Assembly: GCA_013003465.1 (NCBI GenBank)
Contig: JABDIZ010000090.1
Span: 1-15,381 of the forward strand
Direction of reading: 5' to 3'
DNA from: Rhodothermaceae bacterium
GTDB taxonomy: Bacteria; Bacteroidota; Rhodothermia; Rhodothermales; Rubricoccaceae
Length of the DNA: 15,381 bases
In this document: positions 7,911-15,179 of the stretch, one piece after another
How positions within the stretch are numbered: the first letter of the stretch is position 1
Layout of the letters: every line of letters begins with the position of its first letter
Program-made: the position numbers and the translations under genes
The notes under the pieces: generated by a model
Databases searched by the model: none
The model's input: the letters and a program-made list of their open reading frames with translations, nothing else
Told to the model about the DNA's origin: nothing

Positions 7911-7940
7911 TTGCAGGAAACCCAGAAAAGGTTTACACTG
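7911..7940 (+). promoter_or_regulatory. Candidate fadE promoter, TTG-N20-TACACTG
   Basis: TTG at 7911-7913 is followed after exactly 20 nt by TACACTG at 7934-7940, close to the Bacteroidota -33/-7 layout (TTG and TAnnTTTG). The same TTG-N20-TA spacing appears in the candidate promoter at 15331-15360. The -7 box lies inside the palindrome 7930-7946, so a protein bound there would block polymerase. Initiation near 7947-7950 would give a leader of about 90 nt containing the second palindrome. Confidence 0.45.
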
Positions 7941-7946
7941 TTAACC
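7930..7946. promoter_or_regulatory. Candidate fad operator 1 in the fadE control region
   Basis: GGTTTAC-ACT-GTTAACC is a 17-bp dyad with a single mismatched pair between 7-bp arms. It overlaps the proposed fadE -7 box. It lies 81 bp centre to centre from the second copy at 8011-8027. It matches the fadN site at 66-82 in the core TTAAC-N3-GTTAA with one substitution. Confidence 0.6.
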
Positions 7947-8010
7947 ATTGATGAAGCGCCTGCCGCTTTTGGCCGATACCGTGCGTTGCGCGGTTTTCTT
8001 TCGGCTCTCC

Positions 8011-8027
8011 GGTTAACACCGTCAACC
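8011..8027. promoter_or_regulatory. Candidate fad operator 2 in the fadE control region
   Basis: GGTTAAC-ACC-GTCAACC is a 17-bp dyad with one mismatched pair, centred 23 bp before the fadE ATG and therefore probably in the transcribed leader. A regulator here could act as a roadblock or loop with operator 1. The right arm overlaps the 12-mer leader string shared with fadN. Confidence 0.6.
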
Positions 8028-8033
8028 TTCCCC
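8022..8033 (+). promoter_or_regulatory. Pyrimidine-rich leader shared with fadN
   Basis: The 12-mer TCAACCTTCCCC is identical to 98-109 before fadN and ends 8 nt before the fadE start. No purine-rich ribosome-binding site is present. CCTTCCC also directly precedes the AraC start (minus strand, 7829-7840 region). Confidence 0.35.
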
Positions 8034-8041
8034 CCACTCCG

Positions 8042-10624
8042 ATGGACGCTCTCGACACTCTGCACGGCGCCCTCGCCGCCGTCACGCCCTGGTGGGCCGC
8101 CACGCTCGGCGTGCTCCTCGTCCTCTTTGCCCTCGGCTTCACCGGCGCCCCCCTCTGGCTGTGGGCTGTCGCCGGGCTGGTCGCCCTCGTCGGGTTTGGC
8201 GCGCCGGTCTGGGCCCTTGCCGCGTTTACTGCGCTGGCGCTGGTCTTCCTGATTACGCCCATCCGCCGGACGCTCTCGCTCGGTGTGATGAAGGCCATGA
8301 AGGCGATGAAGTTTCTCCCGGTCATCTCCTCGACCGAGCAGGAGGCCATCGACGCCGGGACCGTCTGGGTCGAGGGCGAACTCTTCTCCGGCAAGCCCGA
8401 CTTCGACCGGATCATGGCGCAGGACTATGCCGGGCTGACGCCGGACGAGCAGGCGTTTCTCGACGGGCCTGTGGAAGAACTCTGCCAGATGACAGACGAC
8501 TGGGACGTGTGGCAGCGTCGCGACCTCGCGCCCGAGGTCTGGCAGAAGCTCAAGGACGATCGCTTCTTCGGCCTCATCATCCCCAGAGAGTACGGCGGGC
8601 ACGGGTTCTCGCCGAGTGCCAACAGCGCGGTCGTAGCGAAGGTGAGTACCGTCTCGTCCACGCTCGGAATCACCGTCATGGTGCCCAACTCGCTCGGCCC
8701 GGCGGAGTTGCTGATCCACTACGGCACCGAGGCGCAAAAAGACCACTACCTCCCGCGGCTCGCGCGCGGCGAGGACATTCCTTCCTTCGCCCTCACCGAG
8801 CCCAACGCAGGCTCGGACGCCGGAGCGATTTCCTCGCACGGCGACGTCTTCAAGGGCGACGACGGTGAGCTCTACGTCCGCCTTAACTGGCGCAAGCGGT
8901 ACATCACCCTGGCTGCGATCTCGACAGTCCTCGGCCTCGCGTTCAAGCTGCGCGATCCTGAGAACCTGCTCGGGCAGGGTGAAGACCTCGGCATCACCTG
9001 CGCGCTCGTCCCCACGGACACGCCTGGCGTCGTCCTCGGCAAGCGCCACGATCCGCTCGGCGTCCCGTTCTACAATTGCCCGACCGAAGGCCATGATGTG
9101 GTGGTGAAGCTCGAAGACGCCCTCATCGGCGGTGCAGCAGGCGCGGGCAAGGGCTGGCGCATGCTCATGCAGAGCCTCGCCGCAGGCCGTGGCATCTCGC
9201 TTCCGGCCTCGTCCACGGGCGGTATCAAGGCGGCAGGCCGCGTGGCCTCGGCGCACGCGCTCGTCCGTAAGCAGTTCGGCCTCTCCATAGGCAAGTTCGA
9301 AGGCATCGAAGAGCCGTTGGCGCGCATCGGTGGGTGGACGTACCTCATGGAGGCCGCACGCCGCTACACCAACGGCGGCCTCGACAGCGGCGCCAAGCCC
9401 GCCGTCGTCACGGCGATGATGAAGTACAACACGACCGAGCTGTTCCGCCACGCCGTCAACGACGGCATGGACATCCTCGGGGGCAACGGCATCTCGCGCG
9501 GGCCGCGCAACACGCTCGCCCACGCCTACATCGGGATCCCGGTCTCGATTACGGTGGAGGGCGCCAACATCCTGACGCGCACGCTGATGATCTTCGGGCA
9601 GGGCGCGATCCGCTGTCACCCGTACGCGCTCAAGGAGATGCAGGCGCTGATGAACTGGGACGTCAAGGCGTTCGACGCTGCGTTCTGGCCGCACATCGGG
9701 CATGTCGTGCGCAACGCCTTCCGCGCCATCGGCCTCTCGGTCACGCGCGGCCGGTTCGCCGGTTCGCCGGTCTCAGGGATCGCCGCACCGTACTGGCGAA
9801 AGCTGGCATGGTCGTCAGCCACGTTCGCGTTTCTCGCCGATCTGGCGATGGGCACACTTGGCGGCGACCTCAAGCGCAAGGAGAAGCTGACGGGCCGCTT
9901 CGCCGACATCTTCTCGTGGATGTACCTCGGTGCGGCCACGCTCCGTCGCTTCGAAGCTGAAGGGCGTCTCAAGGAAGACGAACCCTTCGTCCACTGGGCG
10001 ATGCAGTACGCCCTGGCACAGATGCAGGACGCCTTCGACGGGTTGTTCGGCAACCTCTCCGTGCCGGGCGCGACGTGGCTCTTCCGTGGTCCGCTGGCGG
10101 CCTGGAGCCGTTTCAACCGCCTCTCCGCGTTCCCCTCCGACAACGTCGGACACAAGGTGGCGGCGGCGATGCAGGTGCCCGGTGCGCAGCGTGAGCGCCT
10201 CTTCGGTGGCGTGTTCGTCTCCGATGATCCCACCACCCCCGGTGGGCGGTTGGAGCATGCCTTTCGTCTTGCATATGAGGCAGAGAGCGTGGCGTCGAAG
10301 ATCAAGGCCGCCATCAAGCGCCGCGAACTTCCGCGTGCCCATCCGTCCACGCTCATCCCGCAGGCCGTCGAGTCCGGAATCCTGTCGTCCGACGAAGCCG
10401 CGCTGCTTCAGCGTGCCGAGGAGGCTCGCAACGACGCCATCCAAGTGGATGCCTTCGATGTAGAGGACTACTTCCGCTCGGCCGTTGAGCCCGGCGCGGT
10501 CGAATCGCATCCGCTCCGCGCACACGATTCGCTTGCCGGATCCGGTGACGGCTCCTCGGAAGATGCGGGCGCCGTCGCGTACGGTGCAGCCGTCGAACCG
10601 CAAGACCCGGCGGCAGAAGGCTGA
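8042..10624 (+). CDS. fadE: Acyl-CoA dehydrogenase, membrane FadE type
   Basis: This 860-aa FAD enzyme should oxidise acyl-CoA to trans-2-enoyl-CoA, the first step of beta-oxidation. It resembles E. coli FadE (814 aa) along nearly its whole length and not the ordinary 380-aa dehydrogenases. Hydrophobic segments near 19-35, 38-55 and 56-73 should anchor it in the inner membrane. Familiar blocks are STEQEAIDAGTVW (97-109), VPNSLGPAELL (214-224), FALTEPNAGSDAGA (249-262) and the FadE-like LNWRKRYITLA. Glu506 in TVEGANILTR aligns with the catalytic base of the family and is followed by MIFGQGAIRCHPY. The C-terminal part matches the FadE-specific extension (DUF1974-like), including LGGDLKRKEKLTGR and DEAALLQRAEEARNDAIQVDAFD. 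A further acidic tail of roughly 45 residues is absent from E. coli FadE. The gene is monocistronic by appearance: its own promoter region with two palindromes, and a terminator 20 nt past the stop. Confidence 0.95.
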   Translation: MDALDTLHGALAAVTPWWAATLGVLLVLFALGFTGAPLWLWAVAGLVALVGFGAPVWALAAFTALALVFLITPIRRTLSLGVMKAMKAMKFLPVISSTEQEAIDAGTVWVEGELFSGKPDFDRIMAQDYAGLTPDEQAFLDGPVEELCQMTDDWDVWQRRDLAPEVWQKLKDDRFFGLIIPREYGGHGFSPSANSAVVAKVSTVSSTLGITVMVPNSLGPAELLIHYGTEAQKDHYLPRLARGEDIPSFALTEPNAGSDAGAISSHGDVFKGDDGELYVRLNWRKRYITLAAISTVLGLAFKLRDPENLLGQGEDLGITCALVPTDTPGVVLGKRHDPLGVPFYNCPTEGHDVVVKLEDALIGGAAGAGKGWRMLMQSLAAGRGISLPASSTGGIKAAGRVASAHALVRKQFGLSIGKFEGIEEPLARIGGWTYLMEAARRYTNGGLDSGAKPAVVTAMMKYNTTELFRHAVNDGMDILGGNGISRGPRNTLAHAYIGIPVSITVEGANILTRTLMIFGQGAIRCHPYALKEMQALMNWDVKAFDAAFWPHIGHVVRNAFRAIGLSVTRGRFAGSPVSGIAAPYWRKLAWSSATFAFLADLAMGTLGGDLKRKEKLTGRFADIFSWMYLGAATLRRFEAEGRLKEDEPFVHWAMQYALAQMQDAFDGLFGNLSVPGATWLFRGPLAAWSRFNRLSAFPSDNVGHKVAAAMQVPGAQRERLFGGVFVSDDPTTPGGRLEHAFRLAYEAESVASKIKAAIKRRELPRAHPSTLIPQAVESGILSSDEAALLQRAEEARNDAIQVDAFDVEDYFRSAVEPGAVESHPLRAHDSLAGSGDGSSEDAGAVAYGAAVEPQDPAAEG

Positions 10625-10643
10625 CCGGCTGCCGTTCCGCAGT

Positions 10644-10682
10644 GGAAGGGGCGACTCGCTGAGCCGTCCCTTCCGCGTTTTT
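10644..10682 (+). terminator. Intrinsic terminator of fadE
   Basis: GGAAGGG (10644-10650) pairs with CCCTTCC (10668-10674). The stem continues inward with further pairs, broken by one A-C mismatch, to CTC/GAG around a GCT loop. A run of five T at 10678-10682 follows after CG-rich bases. It starts 20 nt past the fadE stop and is the best terminator in the window. Confidence 0.8.
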
Positions 10683-10717
10683 GGTCAGGACCCCAGAGCC
10701 GAAGTGGGGCCGCGACG

Positions 10718-10724
10718 TACCTTG
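10718..10724 (+). promoter_or_regulatory. Possible -7 box before the Uma2 gene
   Basis: TACCTTG lies 33 nt before the Uma2 ATG and just after the fadE terminator, and matches the -7 box of the candidate promoter at 15354-15360 exactly. No TTG is found about 20 nt upstream, so this is a partial match only. Confidence 0.3.
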
Positions 10725-10757
10725 TTCAGCGCCTGTGATTCCGCCCTCCGCACAACG

Positions 10758-11333
10758 ATGGCTACCAAGTTCGCCTACATCCCGTGTTACACAGTCGAGG
10801 ACTACGAGCAGTGGGTCGCGCCCAACTGCGAACTGATCCAGGGCATCCCCCATATGATGAGCCCGGCCCCGCGTATCGCACACCAATGGGTGTCCCATCG
10901 GCTAGAAATGCTGCTGGAGGAGGCGCTGGGCGAGTGCCGGGAATGCGAAGTGCTTCCACCTGTCAACTATCGGATTGCGGACGACACCATGGTGCGGCCC
11001 GACATCCTGATGGTCTGTAGTCTAGTCGAAGCGGGAGAGGACATCTATCTCGCCACCACTCCGTCGCTCATCTTCGAGATCGTCCCGCCGTCGAGCGCCC
11101 TCAAAGACCGTATCGTTAAATGCGACATTTACGAGGCGGCCGGGGTGCGCTACTACGCCGTGGCCGACTCGGGTCGGGAAGAGGCTGAGGTGCCTGTGCT
11201 GCACGATGGTGCCTACGAGACCCATTTTACCGGGCACGCGGGTCCTGTGCCTACCGACTTGGGCGCCTGTGCTTTCGAGTTGGACATGGGCTCGCCTCTG
11301 GCACCGGTATTCCATTCTCACGCGGCCCTGTAG
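10758..11333 (+). CDS. Uma2-family (DUF820) nuclease-like protein
   Basis: A 191-aa protein of the Uma2 family, whose structures show a PD-(D/E)XK restriction-nuclease fold; biological roles are mostly unproven. Family blocks visible are YEQWVAPNCELIQGIPHMMSPAP (16-38), VRPDILMV with Asp82, IFEIVPPSSALKDR with Glu107, and VKCDIYEAAGVRYYAVAD with Lys121. These are the Asp, Glu and Lys expected at the catalytic site. The ATG at 10758 is chosen because the family's start lies there. The frame opens further upstream only into fadE. It stands between the fadE terminator and the dienoyl-CoA reductase gene (40 nt downstream, possibly cotranscribed). No restriction, methylase or transposase gene accompanies it. 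Confidence 0.85.
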   Translation: MATKFAYIPCYTVEDYEQWVAPNCELIQGIPHMMSPAPRIAHQWVSHRLEMLLEEALGECRECEVLPPVNYRIADDTMVRPDILMVCSLVEAGEDIYLATTPSLIFEIVPPSSALKDRIVKCDIYEAAGVRYYAVADSGREEAEVPVLHDGAYETHFTGHAGPVPTDLGACAFELDMGSPLAPVFHSHAAL

Positions 11334-11373
11334 GGCTTTCTTTTCCTTTCCTCCTCACCCAAGCGCCTCTCTC

Positions 11374-12231
11374 ATGGCCGAGCTTTTCCACTCCGACATC
11401 CTACAGGACCACCACATCGTCGTCACCGGAGGCGGCACGGGCCTCGGCAAGGCGATGGCCGAGCGGCTCGCGAGTCTCGGCGCAAAGGTCACGATTGGCG
11501 GACGCCGCGAAGAGCCGCTCCAGGAAACCGTCGAGGGCATCCGAAGCGAAGGCGGCGTGGCCGGGTGGGAGACGATGAACGTGCGCGAGCCCGACAGCGT
11601 GGCGGCATTTTTCGAGGCTGCCGAAGAACGAAACGGGCCCGTCACGGGGCTCATCAACAACGCGGCGGCCAACTTCCTCGCGCCGAGCCACACGCTCAGC
11701 CCGGGCGGCTTCGATGCCATCGTCAAGACCAACCTGTACGGGTCGTTCTACTGCACGCAGTGGTGCGGGCAGCACTGGATTGGGCGCGAGACGCCTGGCG
11801 TCGTGCTCTCCATCGTGACGACCTACGCCGACACGGGCAGCGCGTTTGTGCTCCCGAGCGCGGTATCCAAAGCAGGGATCGTGGCAATGACCAAATCGCT
11901 GGCAGCAGAGTGGGGGACCTACGGCATCCGGCTCAACGCCATTGCCCCTGGTCCCTTCCCGACGAAAGGGGCATGGGAGCGCCTCGTGCCGGATCCGCAA
12001 ATGGCCGAGCACATGAAGAAGCGCGTGCCGCTGGGCCGGTTCGGCGAACCGGAGGAGCTGACCAACCTCGTGGTGTTCCTGATGTCTGGCCTCGCGAGTT
12101 ACCTCTCCGGCGAGGTGATCGCGCTTGACGGCGGTGAGGTGCTGGCCTCGGGCGGCCAGTTCAACGACTTCATCAAGCAGGACCGGGAAGGCGTCCTTGC
12201 GCTCTTTGAGATGATGCGCGGTGCGAAATAA
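11374..12231 (+). CDS. fadH: 2,4-dienoyl-CoA reductase, DECR1-type short-chain dehydrogenase
   Basis: This 285-aa SDR should reduce 2,4-dienoyl-CoA with NADPH so that unsaturated fatty acids can complete beta-oxidation. TGGGTGLG (18-25) is the cofactor glycine motif, GGRREE supplies basic residues favouring NADPH, and NNAAANF (95-101) is the SDR NNAG-like motif of this branch. The usual YxxxK tyrosine position holds Ser162 (PSAVSK). In human DECR1 the catalytic Tyr lies 11 residues before that Ser and 15 before the Lys. Here Tyr151 (TTYADTGS), Ser162 and Lys166 reproduce both spacings. The C-terminal GGQFNDF also resembles DECR1. The start at 11374 puts the Rossmann motif at the usual distance. 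The symbol is used in the Bacillus sense; E. coli FadH is an unrelated flavoprotein. A role in fatty-acid degradation is supported by the nearby fad genes. Confidence 0.88.
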   Translation: MAELFHSDILQDHHIVVTGGGTGLGKAMAERLASLGAKVTIGGRREEPLQETVEGIRSEGGVAGWETMNVREPDSVAAFFEAAEERNGPVTGLINNAAANFLAPSHTLSPGGFDAIVKTNLYGSFYCTQWCGQHWIGRETPGVVLSIVTTYADTGSAFVLPSAVSKAGIVAMTKSLAAEWGTYGIRLNAIAPGPFPTKGAWERLVPDPQMAEHMKKRVPLGRFGEPEELTNLVVFLMSGLASYLSGEVIALDGGEVLASGGQFNDFIKQDREGVLALFEMMRGAK

Positions 12232-12253
12232 TTGGCGCGATGCGAAATATTTA
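12216..12253. repeat. 19-bp imperfect tandem repeat over the reductase stop codon
   Basis: The unit starting GCGCGGTGCGAAATAATT (12216-12234) is followed at once by GCGCGATGCGAAATATTT (12235-12253), differing at three of 19 positions. The first copy encodes the last residues and the TAA stop at 12229-12231; the second is noncoding. It looks like a local duplication. Confidence 0.6.
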
Positions 12254-12439
12254 GCACTGAGCAACGTTCCGTGTCTATCCGGGTCAGGATGACTGCCACG
12301 GGAGGGGCAGCGAGGAGGGAGACGTGCAGCGAGAAGCTACCCTGCGTCGATGTTGTGTTAAAAAAATAGCATGACGCGTAACCCCGTGGTGGAGCCCCCG
12401 TACGGCTCGGTAGTCCACTCCATCTTTTTGACGCGCTGC
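12254..12439. other. Intergenic region before the DUF5916 gene
   Basis: No gene is seen here. A TACCCTG at 12338-12344 resembles a -7 box but has no TTG at the expected distance. A run of seven A lies at 12360-12366. A weak dyad, GAGCC (12392-12396) with GGCTC (12404-12408), lies in the leader. The frame of the downstream gene is open from an ATG at 12371, so part of this stretch could be coding if that start were used. Confidence 0.3.
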
Positions 12440-15157
12440 ATGGTCATGGCTTACCGCCTCACTCTCGTTGCTCTCCTGTTTTTTTCGGCCACACCGCTTT
12501 TCGCGCAGACCAATCACGACGCCTCGGCGGACGCCTTACGGCTTAACGCCGTAGCATTGGAGCCCGGCGAGCGGCCTCGCGTCGACGGGGTGCTGGATGA
12601 GGCCATCTGGACCGAGGCGCCTAAAGCAGATGGCTTTGTACAGACGCGGCCCAACCCCGGCGAGCCGGCGTCCGAGCGGACGGAGGTATCGGTGCTCTAC
12701 GACGACGCGGCCCTCTACGTCGGCTTCCGCTGCTTCGTTCGTGATCTCTCGACGCTGGTGGCTCGCCTCGCTCGTCGCGACGAGTTTGTCGGGAGCGATC
12801 GCGTGTCGGTGGCCTTCGATTCGTACAACGACGACCGGACGGCCTTCTTCTTCGGTGTAACCGCTGGCAACGTTGAGCAGGACATCCTCATGTACGACGA
12901 CACTAACGAGGACTCGAGTTGGGATGCCGTGTGGGATGGCAAGGCCGCTCGCTTCTCCGGGCCTGACGGTGCCGGCTACACCGTCGAGATGCGCATTCCC
13001 TTCTCCCAACTCCGCTACCAGACCGGCGACGGCCCGGAGGTTTGGGGCCTCCAGTTCCAGCGCCGTATCCCGACGACGGACGAGATGGCCTTCTGGGCGC
13101 CCATACTTCCTGAGGTCGAAGGGTTTGTCTCGCGCTTCGGCCAGCTCGACGGGCTCGACGTGCAGCGCGCGCCCCGCCAAGTCGAGATCGTCCCTTACGC
13201 CTCCAGCCAACTGACGCGGGCACCCGGTGACCTCGACAATCCGTTCTACGCGGAAAACGAGTTGCAGCCCAACGTCGGCTTCGACGCGAAGGTGGGGCTG
13301 ACCTCCAACCTGACGCTCACGGCGACAATCAATCCTGACTTCGGCCAGGTCGAAGCCGACCCCGCCGTCGTGAACCTCTCGCAGTTCGAGAACTTCTTTC
13401 GGGAGCGGCGCCCGTTCTTTATCGAGGGGGTGGACATCTTCGAGTACGGGCGGACGCGGACCAACAACGTCTCGTTCCGGCCGACGTTCTTCTACTCGCG
13501 TCGCATTGGGCGCTCGCCCTCGCGTTTTCCGTCCGGGGCGAGCTGGGTGGACCGACCCGAGCAGACCACAATTGCGACGGCCGCGAAGGTGAGTGGTAAA
13601 ATCGGGCCGTGGTCTGTGGGCCTGCTCGACGCGGTGACGATGGAGGAGACCGCGCGCTACATCAGCAGCGACACCAACGAGCAGTTGACGACGCCGGTCG
13701 AGCCGCGCTCGAATTACCTCGTCGGGCGCGTCCGCCGCGACTTCCGAGAGGGCGCCTCGGTCGTCGGTGGCATCGTCACGGCTGTGAACCGCCAGATGGG
13801 TTCCGATGGGCTGTTCGACAGCATTACGCCTTCAAGTGCTTACATGGCAGGGCTCGACTTCCAGCATCAGTTCGACGAGCGGCGCTGGACGGTCAGCGGC
13901 GTACTTGCGGCCTCGAACGTCAACGGTACAACCGACCTGATCACGCGGCTTCAGCGCGCTCCGCAGCGCTACTACCAGCGTCCGGATTCGGATGGGCTCA
14001 GCGTGGACGAGTCGCTCACGAGCCTGACGGGGCTCCACAGCGAGCTATCAGTGGCGCGGTTCGAGAGCGGCACTTGGGACGCCACGCTTACGGGGACTCT
14101 CACGACGCCGGGCTTCGAGGTGAACGACCTCGGCTTCCAGTTCCGCGCCGATGCGGCCTCGCTCAACTACTTCGTCGGACGACGCATCCCCACGCCGTCC
14201 CCCGACTGGCTCCAGAACCAGAGCTACTGGCACTTCGGTGGGTGGGCCACCAACTTCGACGGGGACCTCATCAACCACTACTACGGCATCGGCACATACA
14301 TGCAGTTCAGCAATCAGTGGTGGTTGAACGCCAGCGCCCGTCTCATTCCGTTCCAGTACAACGACCGCCTCACGCGCGGCGGCCCGTTGGCCCAGCGCCC
14401 CGTCGACGGCGGGATCAACTTCAACCTCGGGACCGACAACAGCAAAGCGATCTCGGCGAGCATCTTCGGCAACTACCGGCGCGAGTTGCCCAATGATTTC
14501 GACGGCGCCCCAGCCGAGTACGACCGCTACTTCGGGCTCGATGTCACCTTCCGACCCAGCGATGCGCTCTCCTTCACCCTCGACCCGACGTGGGGATGGG
14601 AGATGGATAACGACCAGTTCGTCACCGGCGTGGACGATCCGGTGGTCGCTTCGACCTTCGGGCGGCGCTATGTCTTCGCCGACATCCGCCAGCAGTCGTT
14701 CAACCTCGGCATGCGGCTCGACTGGACGTTCACGCCAGAACTGACGCTCCAACTCTTCGCTCAGCCGTTCGTCACGACCGGGCAGTACAGCAACTACAAA
14801 GAGTTCCGGGAGCCGGGCTCGTTCGACTTTGACGTGTACGGCCAAGCGCGCGGCTCCATTGCCCCGGTAGCAACGTGTGACGGCAACACGGGCAGCTTCT
14901 TCAGCGTCGATCCAGGCGACGGCGGCAACGCGTTCTGCTTCTCCGACCGAGATTTCAACTTCCGCTCGCTACGGGGCAATGCGGTCCTGCGGTGGGAGTG
15001 GCGCCCCGGTTCGACGCTCTTCTTCGTTTGGCAGCAGCAGCGCACTGACTTCGCCCAGTACGACGGCTTCGGTATCGTGGAGGAGATCGGTGAGGTCTTT
15101 CGTGCGCCGGTCGAGAACGTCTTCCTGATCAAGGCGACCTACTGGCTGGGGCTATAG
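12440..15157 (+). CDS. Exported DUF5916 protein with CBM9-like domain
   Basis: A 905-aa secreted protein. A signal peptide covers residues 1-23 (MVMAYRLTLVALLFF, cleavage after LFAQ). The ATG at 12440 (or 12446) puts it at the N-terminus, whereas the further upstream ATG at 12371 would bury it behind 23 residues. A carbohydrate-binding family 9-like domain follows at about 45-230, opening with RVDGVLDEAIWTEAP and including SDRVSVAFDSYNDDRTAFFF and the FQRRIP strand. From about 245 the DUF5916 region runs to the end, with a typical block LTLTATINPDFGQVEADPAVVNLSQFENFFRERRPFFIEG. After this come many alternating aromatic strands, suggesting an outer-membrane beta-barrel. Two cysteines near the C-terminus (codons around 14876 and 14936) could form a loop disulfide. 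The substrate is unknown. A strong hairpin follows the stop by 22 nt. Confidence 0.88.
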   Translation: MVMAYRLTLVALLFFSATPLFAQTNHDASADALRLNAVALEPGERPRVDGVLDEAIWTEAPKADGFVQTRPNPGEPASERTEVSVLYDDAALYVGFRCFVRDLSTLVARLARRDEFVGSDRVSVAFDSYNDDRTAFFFGVTAGNVEQDILMYDDTNEDSSWDAVWDGKAARFSGPDGAGYTVEMRIPFSQLRYQTGDGPEVWGLQFQRRIPTTDEMAFWAPILPEVEGFVSRFGQLDGLDVQRAPRQVEIVPYASSQLTRAPGDLDNPFYAENELQPNVGFDAKVGLTSNLTLTATINPDFGQVEADPAVVNLSQFENFFRERRPFFIEGVDIFEYGRTRTNNVSFRPTFFYSRRIGRSPSRFPSGASWVDRPEQTTIATAAKVSGKIGPWSVGLLDAVTMEETARYISSDTNEQLTTPVEPRSNYLVGRVRRDFREGASVVGGIVTAVNRQMGSDGLFDSITPSSAYMAGLDFQHQFDERRWTVSGVLAASNVNGTTDLITRLQRAPQRYYQRPDSDGLSVDESLTSLTGLHSELSVARFESGTWDATLTGTLTTPGFEVNDLGFQFRADAASLNYFVGRRIPTPSPDWLQNQSYWHFGGWATNFDGDLINHYYGIGTYMQFSNQWWLNASARLIPFQYNDRLTRGGPLAQRPVDGGINFNLGTDNSKAISASIFGNYRRELPNDFDGAPAEYDRYFGLDVTFRPSDALSFTLDPTWGWEMDNDQFVTGVDDPVVASTFGRRYVFADIRQQSFNLGMRLDWTFTPELTLQLFAQPFVTTGQYSNYKEFREPGSFDFDVYGQARGSIAPVATCDGNTGSFFSVDPGDGGNAFCFSDRDFNFRSLRGNAVLRWEWRPGSTLFFVWQQQRTDFAQYDGFGIVEEIGEVFRAPVENVFLIKATYWLGL

Positions 15158-15179
15158 GCTTCGCCTTGTTGTTCAGGTG

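Noticed and set aside
7829..8041. AraC protein as the ligand of the fad palindromes
   Set aside because: AraC proteins usually bind direct repeats, and the same palindrome also occurs before fadN about 8 kb away, so a dimeric TetR/GntR-type regulator is more likely. It is not excluded.
7829..9703. A 625-codon open extension upstream of the AraC gene on the minus strand
   Set aside because: Most of it is antisense to the well-supported fadE coding region. Long antisense frames are common in GC-rich coding DNA, and the Arg/Asp-rich translation resembles no protein.
11374..12231. Reductase as an inactive SDR because Ser replaces Tyr in YxxxK
   Set aside because: The DECR branch uses a tyrosine placed earlier; Tyr151, Ser162 and Lys166 fit its spacing, so the site looks intact.
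12371..12439. Upstream start extending the DUF5916 protein by 23 residues
   Set aside because: It would push the clear signal peptide away from the N-terminus; the starts at 12440 or 12446 are better.
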